This document shows, one piece after another, positions 1 to 6,843 of a DNA stretch of 30,404 bases (positions are counted from its first letter, which is position 1; every line of letters starts with the position of its first letter). The notes under the pieces were generated by a model. That model ran no database searches. It was not told the DNA's origin and saw nothing but the letters and a program-made list of their open reading frames with translations. This DNA comes from an uncultured Oscillospiraceae bacterium. Its GTDB lineage: Bacteria > Bacillota > Clostridia > Oscillospirales > Oscillospiraceae. Position numbers and translations under genes: made by a program. Location of the stretch: the NCBI GenBank assembly GCA_910589155.1, contig CAJURY010000016.1:1-30404 (forward strand), in the 5' to 3' direction.

Positions 1-47
1 ATGGATTATGCATTTTCGTTTTTTTAATGTACTTTTTTGACAAGCTG

Positions 48-88
48 AGCGGCGCGTCCGGCAAATTGCCGGGCGCGCCGCTGTTTTT
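48..88 (+). terminator. Rho-independent terminator of a gene upstream of the window
   Basis: A GC-rich stem (48-62 with 68-82, one mismatch) closes a short AT loop and is followed by a T-rich tail on the plus strand. It probably ends a plus-strand gene lying mostly outside the window. The first 47 bases hold no recognisable gene. Confidence 0.75.
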
Positions 89-167
89 CATTGTCCGACT
101 GCTGCGGAGACAAGACTGCGCCCGCCGGACAGCCGACGTTTTTTTATTCCTGCCTGTTTCAATTTTG

Positions 168-206
168 CAAAACAAACAGACACAGAGCCGCAGGAGCGGC
201 TCTGTG
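168..206 (-). terminator. Terminator of the ribbon-helix-helix gene
   Basis: On the minus strand an 11-bp perfect stem (181-191 with 196-206, loop of four) is followed by a T-rich tail interrupted by G. It lies 30 bases beyond the stop codon of the 55-aa regulator. Confidence 0.7.
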
Positions 207-236
207 ATTATACAGTGTAAAAACGCAATTTCCCTG

Positions 237-404
237 TTACTCACCAAGTTGAATCTTCCCGTGCTTTTCTTCAAATTTCTCAACCGCTTCCCGGATCACA
301 ATCAGAATTTGACTATTTGCACTGCGTCCTTCATAGTTGGCGACAATATGTAATTTGTGAAGCAGCGTACTGTCAATTCGGATCGACAAAGTTTTTGTAG
401 CCAT
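237..404 (-). CDS. Arc/CopG-type ribbon-helix-helix DNA-binding protein
   Basis: A 55-aa protein. The N-terminus (MATKTLSIRID) reads as the beta strand of a ribbon-helix-helix fold. Helix 1 (LLHKLHIVANYEG, about 14-26), the turn RSANSQ (27-32) and helix 2 (ILIVIREAVEKFEEK, 33-47) follow in the standard Arc/CopG order. Such proteins bind DNA as dimers of dimers and usually repress their own promoter. The ATG at 404 has GAGG about eight bases upstream. The gene is divergent from a SLOG-fold gene at 518, and a 10-bp inverted repeat (391-400 and 498-507) flanks the shared promoter region. No toxin gene is adjacent, so a plain regulator is more likely than an antitoxin. The fold assignment is confident; the target is inference. 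Confidence 0.75.
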   Translation of the reverse strand: MATKTLSIRIDSTLLHKLHIVANYEGRSANSQILIVIREAVEKFEEKHGKIQLGE

Positions 405-507
405 ATCATAACCTCAAATTATGTGCAAGATGAACTTATTATATACTCATTTCCCAGAATTGGGGATAAATGGATATATAATGTGTCTAAAATATGTCTA
501 CAAAAAC
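391..507. promoter_or_regulatory. Divergent promoter region with 10-bp inverted repeat
   Basis: Two divergent -10-like hexamers TATAAT are visible: minus strand at 438-443 (towards the ribbon-helix-helix gene) and plus strand at 477-482 (towards the SLOG gene). Neither has a convincing -35. A perfect 10-bp inverted repeat, GTTTTTGTAG at 391-400 and CTACAAAAAC at 498-507, brackets the region. The left arm lies in the first codons of the regulator gene. An operator role is inferred. Confidence 0.45.
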
Positions 508-517
508 GAGGTGCGCT

Positions 518-859
518 ATGAAAATTGCTGTGATCGGTTCCAGAAACTTGACAATCCCTGATTTGGGTCGCTATTTGCCGGAAGGCGTTACGGAAATTGT
601 TTCCGGCGGCGCGAGAGGCGTGGACGACTGCGCCAAAGACTATGCCCTTGCCGCCGGGCTGCCATTAACCGAGTTTTTGCCGGACTATCCCAGATACGGT
701 CGGGGCGCCCCTTTGCGGCGCAACCTGCAAATTATCGATTATGCCGACGCTGTCCTTGCGTTCTGGGACGGAATATCCAAGGGAACCAGGTATGTCATTG
801 AGCAGTGTCAGAAAATGGGTAAAAAAGTAACGGTAATCCATATGCCTAAATCGCAATAG
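518..859 (+). CDS. SLOG-superfamily (DUF2493/YspA-like) protein
   Basis: A 113-aa single-domain Rossmann-like protein. The N-terminal MKIAVIGSRN and the following VSGGARGVDDCAKDYA are the typical nucleotide-binding turns of the SLOG (DprA/LOG-related) superfamily. Family members may bind nucleotides or nucleotide-derived ligands, and the substrate here is unknown. The ATG at 518 (GAGGTG just upstream) begins exactly at the conserved strand. An in-frame ATG at 494 would add MSTKTRCA, which resembles the start of the divergent regulator (MATKTLS) and looks like part of the inverted repeat, not coding sequence. Stand-alone SLOG proteins often sit in mobile or defence contexts, but nothing else here shows that. 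Confidence 0.75.
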   Translation: MKIAVIGSRNLTIPDLGRYLPEGVTEIVSGGARGVDDCAKDYALAAGLPLTEFLPDYPRYGRGAPLRRNLQIIDYADAVLAFWDGISKGTRYVIEQCQKMGKKVTVIHMPKSQ

Positions 860-879
860 AATACCGCTGCAACGCAAAG

Positions 880-912
880 CGGCTGCCGCTTTCGCGGCAG
901 CCGACAGTTTTT
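880..912 (+). terminator. Terminator of the SLOG gene
   Basis: A perfect 10-bp stem (880-889 with 894-903) with a TTTC loop is followed by ACAGTTTTTATT on the plus strand. It lies 20 bases after the stop codon and ends against the 3' end of convergent coaX. The minus-strand side has no T tract, so it mainly serves the plus strand. Confidence 0.8.
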
Positions 913-1681
913 ATTCCGGTCTGTTTTTATGATAGATAATCTGCAAGCCCTTCAGGAGCAGATCATCGTCCAGAATGATATTTCTTTTGCAGTGGGGAAT
1001 AATCACTTTCGACAAGCCGCCGGTGGCGACTACCGTCAGTTCCTGCCCCAGTTCTTCTTCCAGGCGGTCGATCAGCCCGTCGATCATGGCGGCGCTTCCA
1101 TATATCACGCCGCTTTTCATGCAGTCCGCGGTATTTTTCCCAATCATGCGCTTGGGCGCTTCCAGACTGATGCCCTGTAACTGAGAAGCCCGCATAGTCA
1201 GAGAATCCAACGATACCATCACGCCTGGCAAAATCATGCCGCCAATGTAGTTCTTTTTGCCGTCAATGACGCAGACCGTGGTGGCGGTTCCCAAATCGAT
1301 GATTGCCAAAGGCGCCAAATATTCGTTGATTCCGGCCACCGCCCCCGCCACCCGGTCGCTGCCAAGCTGCGCCGGGTTGTCCATGAGAATATTCAGGCCG
1401 GTTTTAATCCCCGGCCCCACCACCAAAACCTGCTTGCGCAAAATCTTTTCCGTTGCCACCCGCATGACGTTGGTAATCTGGGGCACCACGGAGCAGATAA
1501 TGCCGCCTTCCAGCTCCTCTGCCCGGATGCCGTTAAGATCCAGCACGGATTTGATTACAATGGCGTATTCCAGCTCTGTTTTGGTGCGCACCGTGGAGAC
1601 CCGCTCGATAAAGCGGGTCTTTTTCTGGTCAATGCAGCCGAGTACAATATTGGTATTGCCGATGTCAATCGCTAAAATCAT
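911..1681 (-). CDS. coaX: Type III pantothenate kinase
   Basis: This enzyme phosphorylates pantothenate, the first step of coenzyme A synthesis, in the cytoplasm. The 256-aa length is standard. Visible signatures are the ASKHA phosphate-1 loop DIGNTNI (6-12), GSDRVAGA in the middle, the phosphate-2 segment DLGTATTV and the later GGMILPG. The type III family lacks feedback inhibition by CoA. The ATG at 1681 has a GAGG site and starts 13 bases after the PanT-like gene, so it is the last gene of a CoA operon (coaBC - panT - coaX). No damage is visible. Confidence 0.95.
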   Translation of the reverse strand: MILAIDIGNTNIVLGCIDQKKTRFIERVSTVRTKTELEYAIVIKSVLDLNGIRAEELEGGIICSVVPQITNVMRVATEKILRKQVLVVGPGIKTGLNILMDNPAQLGSDRVAGAVAGINEYLAPLAIIDLGTATTVCVIDGKKNYIGGMILPGVMVSLDSLTMRASQLQGISLEAPKRMIGKNTADCMKSGVIYGSAAMIDGLIDRLEEELGQELTVVATGGLSKVIIPHCKRNIILDDDLLLKGLQIIYHKNRPE

Positions 1682-1694
1682 ATAGATTCCTCAT

Positions 1695-2318
1695 TTATCC
1701 CTTACTTTGCTCTGGCAGCACCCTGGCCTTATACAGCGCCGAGCCAATGGCTCCGGTGACAAGGGTGCAGGCAGCCATTTCTACCACGGCGTTTACTCCC
1801 ACGAAGGTGCAGATAAAAAGCAGGATATTCCGTCCGCCGATAAGTCCTTGCAGGTATTCCGTCTGCCCGAACAACAGCACCAGGGTTCCCATAAAAAACG
1901 CGGTGTTCAAAAACGCGGTGCAAAAGCCCGTGACAGCGCAGGCGGCATAGGCGTTGCTGTGCTTGCGCACCGCCTGAAAAATCAGGCCGGCCAGAAAACC
2001 GTCCAAGAGCCGGGGCACAAATCGCTGGACAAAGGCCAAAAACGGATCAATCTGCACCAGCACCGCGCCCATAGCGCTGGGTACTCCGATGCCAAAGCAC
2101 TGCAAAAAGCTTAAAAGGCCAAAAATACCGCCCGCTACCGCGCCGCCCAGAGGTCCAAGAGCCGCCGCGCTGATGGCTACGGGGATGACGTTCAATGTAA
2201 TGACCAATGGGCCGATGGGAATGGAGCCGATGGGCGTGAAGGCGAACAGAAAAATCAGCGCCGTCATGAAGCCCAGAACTGTCAGTTGCAAAGTTTTTGA
2301 TTTTGTTGTACGCATCAT
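1695..2318 (-). CDS. panT: ECF transporter S component, probably for pantothenate
   Basis: A 207-aa, very hydrophobic protein with about six membrane segments, the size and pattern of an ECF S component. The N-terminal stretch LTVLGFMTALIFLFAFTPIGSIPIGP and the PLGGAVAGGIFGLLSFLQ segment are typical of this superfamily. S components bind a vitamin and dock on a shared EcfA/A'/T module, which is not encoded here. The substrate is inferred from position between coaBC and coaX; PanT-type S components are known next to CoA genes. The ATG at 2318 has AAGGAG at good spacing; a second ATG follows directly. Confidence 0.8.
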   Translation of the reverse strand: MMRTTKSKTLQLTVLGFMTALIFLFAFTPIGSIPIGPLVITLNVIPVAISAAALGPLGGAVAGGIFGLLSFLQCFGIGVPSAMGAVLVQIDPFLAFVQRFVPRLLDGFLAGLIFQAVRKHSNAYAACAVTGFCTAFLNTAFFMGTLVLLFGQTEYLQGLIGGRNILLFICTFVGVNAVVEMAACTLVTGAIGSALYKARVLPEQSKG

Positions 2319-2390
2319 TCATTTCTCCTTGTTGTCGCTCCCCCTTGGGGGATGCAATACAAATTTTTGCGTTCGCTTTACGCCGCGAAC

Positions 2391-3581
2391 CTAGACGCGC
2401 ATTCCAATCTGATCCAGAATGCGGAAGGCCACCTCCTCCTTGCTCATGAGTTTCAGGGGAATTTCTTCCTCCTGGGTAATCAGGGTCACGATATTCGTGT
2501 CGCCTGCGAATCCAGCTCCGGCCTGCTTCAGATTGTTGGCAACAATCAGATCCAGATGCTTCTTCGCCAGCTTTGCCCTGGAATTACTTAACATATTCTC
2601 AGTTTCCATGGAAAAACCGCACAAAAACTGCCCTTGCTTTTTATGGTCGCCAAGGTATTGCAGGATATCTTGTGTCCGCTCCAAGGCAAGAGTCAGACCG
2701 CCTTCTTCTTTTTTCACCTTGTGGTCGCTTATCTGCGCCGGGCGATAGTCCGCCACCGCCGCCGCTTTGATGATAATATCCTGTCTATCGGAAACCGCCG
2801 TTACCGCGTCAAACATTTCCTTGGCGCTGGTAATTTCCACAACCTTCACAAAAGGCGGCGGCGCGATAGAAGTCTTGCCCGTCACCAGCGTGACCTCCGC
2901 CCCCCGGAGCATGGCGGCTCTTGCCAGCGCGTAGCCCATTTTGCCGCTGGAGTGGTTAGTCATGTAGCGAACCGGGTCGATTGCCTCCTGGGTCGGCCCT
3001 GCGGTAACCAAAACCCGCTTGCCGGCAAAATCCTTCTGGCAGGCAAGCTCCCGCAAAATCCATTGCAGCAGGGTTTCCGGCTCCGGCATTTTCCCCGACC
3101 CGGTATCCCGGCAGGCCAGCATCCCCGTGGCGGCGGGAATCACAGTGAAGCCAAACCGGCGGAGCTTTTCCAGATTGTCCTGGACAATTGCGTTTTCATA
3201 CATGGCGGTGTTCATAGCCGGAGCCACCAGAATGGGGCAGCGGCAGGCCAACGCCGTAGTCGTCAGCATATCGTCGGCGATCCCGCCCGCCAATTTGCCG
3301 ATCACATCCGCCGTGGCCGGGGCAATCATCAATAAATCTGCTTTTTTCGCCAGAGAAACGTGGGCTACATGGAACTGGAAGTTGCGGTCGAAGGTGCTCA
3401 CCAGACATTTGTTCCCCGTGAGGGTTTCAAAGGTAATGGGGTTGATAAACTGCGTGGCGTTTTCCGTCATAATCACGTGCACCTGGGCGCGCTGCTTGAT
3501 CAGCAGACTGGCCAAAGCCGCGCTTTTATAGGCGGCGATGCCGCCGGTCACGCCCAACAAGATTGTTTTATTTTCCAGCAT
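2391..3581 (-). CDS. coaBC: Bifunctional phosphopantothenoylcysteine decarboxylase / phosphopantothenate-cysteine ligase
   Basis: This enzyme joins 4'-phosphopantothenate to cysteine (C-terminal CoaB) and decarboxylates the product (N-terminal, FMN-dependent CoaC) on the way to coenzyme A. The 396-aa length is normal. CoaC features: VTGGIAAYK near the start, the active-site His in HVSLAKKAD (about His74), the substrate motif PAMNTAMYE (121-129, with Tyr where many homologues have Trp) and Cys157 in GMLACRDTGSG. CoaB begins near residue 188 with VLVTAGPTQEAIDPVR and NHSSGKMG. It is first in the CoA operon, with a promoter at 3623-3651 and an SD AAGGAG upstream of the ATG. Confidence 0.96.
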   Translation of the reverse strand: MLENKTILLGVTGGIAAYKSAALASLLIKQRAQVHVIMTENATQFINPITFETLTGNKCLVSTFDRNFQFHVAHVSLAKKADLLMIAPATADVIGKLAGGIADDMLTTTALACRCPILVAPAMNTAMYENAIVQDNLEKLRRFGFTVIPAATGMLACRDTGSGKMPEPETLLQWILRELACQKDFAGKRVLVTAGPTQEAIDPVRYMTNHSSGKMGYALARAAMLRGAEVTLVTGKTSIAPPPFVKVVEITSAKEMFDAVTAVSDRQDIIIKAAAVADYRPAQISDHKVKKEEGGLTLALERTQDILQYLGDHKKQGQFLCGFSMETENMLSNSRAKLAKKHLDLIVANNLKQAGAGFAGDTNIVTLITQEEEIPLKLMSKEEVAFRILDQIGMRV

Positions 3582-3622
3582 CTTTCACACTCCTTGTCCG
3601 CTAGCGCCTTTTTTGTTCCCTC

Positions 3623-3651
3623 ATCTTAGCATAATCTATGGCAAATAGCAA
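3623..3651 (-). promoter_or_regulatory. Sigma-A promoter of the coaBC operon
   Basis: On the minus strand, TTGCTA (3646-3651), a 17-base spacer and an extended -10 TGC-TAAGAT (hexamer 3623-3628), about 42 bases before the coaBC start codon. Confidence 0.6.
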
Positions 3652-3669
3652 GGGCGGACAACATTTTTT

Positions 3670-3710
3670 CCAAAAAACGCCCTGCCGGGAGAAAGCGCCG
3701 GCAGGGCGTT
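3670..3710 (-). terminator. Terminator of the sipW-tasA operon
   Basis: A perfect 12-bp GC-rich stem (3677-3688 with 3698-3709) is followed on the minus strand by TTTTTTGG. It lies ten bases after the stop of the last gene of the operon and separates it from coaBC. Confidence 0.9.
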
Positions 3711-3719
3711 CGTCTGAAA

Positions 3720-4544
3720 TTATGGTTCTGAAGCCGTTGTTTCCTGCGTATTTTCCGTTGGCTCCGGCGGTTTTGAGGGGTCCGTCTCAGGCGGCTGCGT
3801 GGGCGGTTCTGCGGGGGACTCCGTGGGAGGCTCCGTTGGCCGCTCCACTGGCGGCTGGGTCGGCTCTACCGGAGGCTGCGTGGATTCTTCCGTCGGCTGG
3901 GTCGGCTCTTCTGGCGGGAGCGTAGGTTCGTTGCCTGTTCCCGTGGGTTCTGTGGCTGGAGACGTGGATTCTGTCGGCTCGGAAACGTCTTGCGTTGGCT
4001 CCTCCGGCGGTTCCGTTTCTTCCTCCGAGGGCGCAGTGGTTTCCTCGGTTGGCTCAGGACGCTTTTCGCCCAAAACAGAGCCGTTAAAAATCGTGGGATT
4101 TTCCACGCATCTGCCCCACATAGCCGACACGTCGCAGTAGGTATCCGTCGCTGGGGTAACGGCAAAGGTCATGGTCGCGCCCTGGGGAATCTGCTCGGTG
4201 CAATAGACCCGGTCGCCGCACCGAACCACGCAATAGCCCTCGGAGGCCGTGCCTGTCGCCGTAAGGGAAATCTGATAGGTCATGTTGTCACATAGGAAAT
4301 AGCTTCCGTTTTCCAGCGCCGGGGCGTTTCCTTCTTCGTCTGTAATGGTCGCCATGACCTGAAATTGCGCGACAGTTACGGTCTGCGGCGCTTGGATCTG
4401 GCTGGTAAACCACGCCCAACTGGATCCAATCAGCATTGCCACACAAAAAAGCATACCCAGCACAGAGGAAAACAGCAGAAAAACGCCTGACCTTTTCGCT
4501 TTCGCCAGACGATCTGAACTATTTGGCTTTTTCCGCTTCTTCAT
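3720..4544 (-). CDS. SipW-type exported protein with Pro/Thr/Glu-rich tail (possible TasA partner or anchor)
   Basis: A 274-aa protein. A long N-terminal signal segment (basic start, hydrophobic 20-43, then SSWAWFTSQ) matches the TasA/camelysin type of signal peptide cut by SipW. A beta-rich domain follows (about 50-165), with four cysteines of which two (CVVRC) are close. The last 105 residues are a low-complexity repeat of EPTQPP/PTEPP units, ending TASEP. Such tails usually span or bind the cell wall. There is no LPXTG motif. It follows tasA by 115 bases including a strong hairpin, and precedes the operon terminator. A role like Bacillus TapA (fibre anchor or assembly factor) is inferred from order and signal type; no sequence similarity to TapA was established. 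Confidence 0.75.
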   Translation of the reverse strand: MKKRKKPNSSDRLAKAKRSGVFLLFSSVLGMLFCVAMLIGSSWAWFTSQIQAPQTVTVAQFQVMATITDEEGNAPALENGSYFLCDNMTYQISLTATGTASEGYCVVRCGDRVYCTEQIPQGATMTFAVTPATDTYCDVSAMWGRCVENPTIFNGSVLGEKRPEPTEETTAPSEEETEPPEEPTQDVSEPTESTSPATEPTGTGNEPTLPPEEPTQPTEESTQPPVEPTQPPVERPTEPPTESPAEPPTQPPETDPSKPPEPTENTQETTASEP

Positions 4545-4576
4545 AGATTTCCCCTTTTGGTGCAGAATACGGGTTT

Positions 4577-4603
4577 ATCTGCCGGGGCAAAGCCCCGGCA
4601 GAT
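4577..4603 (-). other. Intercistronic hairpin downstream of tasA
   Basis: A perfect 12-bp stem (4577-4588 with 4592-4603, three-base loop) lies between tasA and the next gene. On the minus strand no T tract follows, so it is more likely an mRNA 3'-end stabiliser or partial attenuator than a full terminator. It could keep expression of tasA above that of the gene after it. Confidence 0.75.
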
Positions 4604-4659
4604 AGATGTTTTATGTTACGTTGTGCCCTTACCCCTCAATTGGAAAAGTCGGTTATGGA

Positions 4660-5541
4660 TTAGCCGCCGAAAGGATCAGTCTCTTCCTCGTTGTCAACAT
4701 TGCCACTTACCATGTTGTCATAAGCGCTGCCATCATAGTTACCGTTAATGCCGTCAACGTCGCCGGTGGCCTGGGTTGCATTCAGCTCAACATTCAGCGT
4801 AAGTTCATACACATCTTCAACAACAGTCTTATCATCCCCAGTCGCTTTGCCATCGTTGTTCAGGTTGAACCGATTATCAATAACGTTGGTGACGTCAGGC
4901 TCCCACCAAACAACCACAGTATAAGCGGTAGTTGCACCAGATACCAGCGTACCAGTCTCTTTTTCAGCTACGTTGAGAGTTTCCCAGCCCGTAATTTCCG
5001 TTCCGTCAGCATAAATCTTTCCATCTGCACCACGGGTAATTTCTACAGCGGCAACATTGCCATCCGCATCCACAGCAGGAAGAATTGCAACCTTCAAGTG
5101 CTCTCTCAGATAATCACGCTCCTGATTTCCCTGATCATCAAGGTCATACCAAACGCCAGCTTCCTGAGAACCCAGTGCAAAGTCAAAGGTCAAATTCAGG
5201 CTGCCTGCATTTTCCACAACAAAAGTTTCGTAAGCCACAGCGCCGGGTTCCCACTTAATTGCCGCAGGAGTTGTTGTTCCATCTTCGCCTTCAACAGTAG
5301 CAGCGCTCAGGAACAGCTTTGTGTTAGCGTCAACCTTCTCAGGGTTGCCATCTTTCAAGTGCTTCAGCTCAACATCCAGGTTGCCGGTGGCGATGATGTT
5401 GGAGCCGGAAGCGGAATCGCTGAACCAAGCGTAGGTGCTGCCGGCCAGCATAGCGAAGCACAGGGCGCCGGACATCATGCTCAAAGCCAAGGCTTTCTTG
5501 GCGTTCTTCTTGTTGTTGTTCTTATCGTTACGAATTTTCAT
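4660..5541 (-). CDS. tasA: TasA/camelysin-family secreted fibre protein
   Basis: A 293-aa protein of the TasA/CalY (M73 camelysin) family. These proteins form extracellular fibres in biofilm matrices and need the SipW signal peptidase for export. The signal segment runs KKALALSMMSGALCFAMLAGSTYA, with cleavage expected before WFSDSASGSN; ATGNLDVEL just after it is a family signature. The rest is beta-rich and acidic. It ends in EEETDPFGG, closely matching the end of the lipoprotein at 12090-12305. The ATG at 5541 has AAAGGAGA eight bases upstream. The gene lies directly downstream of sipW, and the operon leader holds a c-di-GMP-I riboswitch. The family call is firm; fibre formation in this species is inferred. 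Confidence 0.9.
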   Translation of the reverse strand: MKIRNDKNNNKKNAKKALALSMMSGALCFAMLAGSTYAWFSDSASGSNIIATGNLDVELKHLKDGNPEKVDANTKLFLSAATVEGEDGTTTPAAIKWEPGAVAYETFVVENAGSLNLTFDFALGSQEAGVWYDLDDQGNQERDYLREHLKVAILPAVDADGNVAAVEITRGADGKIYADGTEITGWETLNVAEKETGTLVSGATTAYTVVVWWEPDVTNVIDNRFNLNNDGKATGDDKTVVEDVYELTLNVELNATQATGDVDGINGNYDGSAYDNMVSGNVDNEEETDPFGG

Positions 5542-5601
5542 AATTATCAGTCTCCTTTAATTTCAATCATTTTTGTTTGTTTTGTTTTTTCTATCTATAT
5601 T

Positions 5602-5653
5602 GGGGCGGCGTTTCCCGGGCTTTGATACGTTCAGGGAAATACCGCCGAACCCC
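5602..5653 (-). other. Large hairpin upstream of tasA
   Basis: In the 229-base gap between sipW and tasA, 5602-5616 pairs with 5634-5653 (about 15 pairs with small bulges), leaving a 17-base loop. An A-rich segment follows on the minus strand, so it is not a standard terminator. It may be a processing site or a 5' stabiliser of a tasA transcript. The rest of the gap holds only the tasA ribosome binding site. Confidence 0.65.
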
Positions 5654-5770
5654 AAGCGTATCTTTCTAGTTTTTTACTTCTTTTGTAATGTACTTTCGCC
5701 TCCTTCTGGACGCCTCTCATCCACTTTATTTTTCTTGTATGTTTCAGCCCGCAGGCCGCAAACACCTTGC

Positions 5771-6460
5771 TTACTGCTCCTTTGAGGAGCTTTTCTGCTT
5801 TGCCAGCAGATCTTCTCTGAGCGACTGAAGCTCTTCCATCATCTTTTTGGACGCTTCCCGTTCCTGTTCCAACTGCTCGCGTTCCGCTCTCAGCTCCGCA
5901 AGCTGCTCGGCTCGATAAATCCTGAAATTCTGTACGATGGCGATGCCATGCAGGATAATCAACACCAGAAAGGGGAGGAAGATACATAGTATGTAGCCGG
6001 GCACCGTCTTTAGAAATTGGAAAAATTTGCCCAGGCCGGCAAGCCGGAACTGATATTTTCCAAGGACTCGGCTGGCCGTTACTGTGTTTTTGTCGTTTAC
6101 GTTGTTAGTCGTGCCGTAGGTCACAAAAGCAGGATTGCCGCGCTTATCCGTCTGCACTTCCCGAATTTTGTGAGTCACGACGCTGCCATAGCTCTCAGGA
6201 TTTGTGGATTGGAAGGAAATAATGTCTCCCGCCTGCAAGGTTCTGGGATTTACATACTTTGTAATCACCAGATCACCGGCTTCAAAATCCGTCTTTTGCA
6301 TGGAGTTGGACAGAACAATGAAAGCTCTGTACCCAAACAGGCTTCTGTCATGACGATTGACCGTAGTCAGCGACACAATGGTGAAGATCAGCATTCCAAC
6401 GGAAGATAAAATAATTAGCCAAATTAGTATGTTTTTGAAAATCGCCAATCCTTTTTTCAA
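5771..6460 (-). CDS. sipW: SipW-type (ER-like) signal peptidase I
   Basis: A membrane peptidase that removes the signal segments of TasA-type proteins. The 229-aa product has an N-terminal membrane helix (about 10-30), the catalytic Ser in VLSNSMQ, and the general-base position occupied by His in SVVTHKIRE. The Ser/His pair marks the archaeal/ER-like SipW branch; classical bacterial enzymes use Ser/Lys. A second helix (PGYILCIFLPFLVLIILHGIAIV) follows, then a charged coiled-coil tail of about 55 residues rich in Glu, Lys and Gln. The TTG at 6460 has AGGGAGGT nine bases upstream. The frame stays open 25 codons further up, into the riboswitch leader, but without a ribosome site. It is first in the sipW-tasA operon. 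Confidence 0.9.
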   Translation of the reverse strand: MKKGLAIFKNILIWLIILSSVGMLIFTIVSLTTVNRHDRSLFGYRAFIVLSNSMQKTDFEAGDLVITKYVNPRTLQAGDIISFQSTNPESYGSVVTHKIREVQTDKRGNPAFVTYGTTNNVNDKNTVTASRVLGKYQFRLAGLGKFFQFLKTVPGYILCIFLPFLVLIILHGIAIVQNFRIYRAEQLAELRAEREQLEQEREASKKMMEELQSLREDLLAKQKSSSKEQ

Positions 6461-6504
6461 ATTATCGACCTCCCTACCCGCAGCCTTCCGATTTTGGGCA
6501 AAAT

Positions 6505-6603
6505 AAAAACGCCACAAATCAAAGGCGGGCAGCAAATGTCAAAGATCGTCTTGCAACCACGCCTACATCTGTAGACGTCGAATACATCCAAGCCAGAAGC
6601 TTG
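6505..6603 (-). promoter_or_regulatory. Expression-platform region of the sipW riboswitch
   Basis: Reading 5' to 3' on the minus strand after the aptamer: hairpin H1 (6589-6603, CAAGC/GCTTG), hairpin H2 (6560-6577, CGTCTAC/GTAGGCG, one G-U pair), the 15-mer CTTTGACATTTGCTG (6530-6544), 14 bases, then GTGGCGTTTTT (6505-6515). The same elements in the same order, with the same 14-base spacing, occur in the M60 leader. The T tract after GTGGCG suggests termination control; a weak CGCC/GGCG stem could precede it. TTGAC in the 15-mer can pair with GTCAA inside the aptamer. The mechanism is inferred. Confidence 0.6.
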
Positions 6604-6606
6604 AAC

Positions 6607-6679
6607 GGCAATCGGCTACCATGCTGCTTTCGCAGTTTAGGCCCTTGACTTTGCGTCCCTGCATTTCCACAGGTTTGCC
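6607..6679 (-). ncRNA. Cyclic-di-GMP-I (GEMM-I) riboswitch upstream of sipW
   Basis: The minus strand carries the class I c-di-GMP aptamer: P1 (GGCAA/TTGCC), the helix CCTG-GGAAA-GCAGG with its GNRA-type loop, ACGCAAAG, GGGCCTAA, a helix capped by GAAA, then ATGGTAGCCGATTGCC. The G of GGCAAACC (Vc2 G20, which would be A in cGAMP-selective variants) and the first C of CCGA (Vc2 C92) are both kept, predicting c-di-GMP specificity. A promoter lies 60 bases upstream and sipW 147 bases downstream. Confidence 0.93.
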
Positions 6680-6736
6680 AAACTATAAAATTGTGCATCT
6701 CACAACTCAGCTTACTCGGCGCTTCGTTGTAGCTAT

Positions 6737-6765
6737 ACAATACCAAAGGTTTTCTTGTTTGTCAA
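6737..6765 (-). promoter_or_regulatory. Sigma-A promoter of the sipW-tasA operon
   Basis: On the minus strand, a perfect -35 TTGACA (6760-6765), a 17-base spacer and -10 TATTGT (6737-6742). Transcription would start about 50 bases before the riboswitch. Confidence 0.75.
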
Positions 6766-6843
6766 GCACTTTTTTCTAATTTTTTGAAAAATTTTTCCAA
6801 TTGGATTTTTCGAATTTTTCATTCCGCATTCTTTCACATTTCT

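Noticed and set aside
27..353. A 108-codon plus-strand frame at the left edge.
   Set aside because: It spans two hairpin terminators and runs antisense to the ribbon-helix-helix gene; its product has no coherent fold.
2634..3335. A 233-codon plus-strand frame opposite coaBC.
   Set aside because: It is antisense to a fully conserved gene and has no recognisable motif.
5631..5770. A short minus-strand coding tail between sipW and tasA.
   Set aside because: Its longer frame overlaps sipW out of frame and the end runs into the large hairpin at 5602-5653; no ribosome site or similarity supports it.
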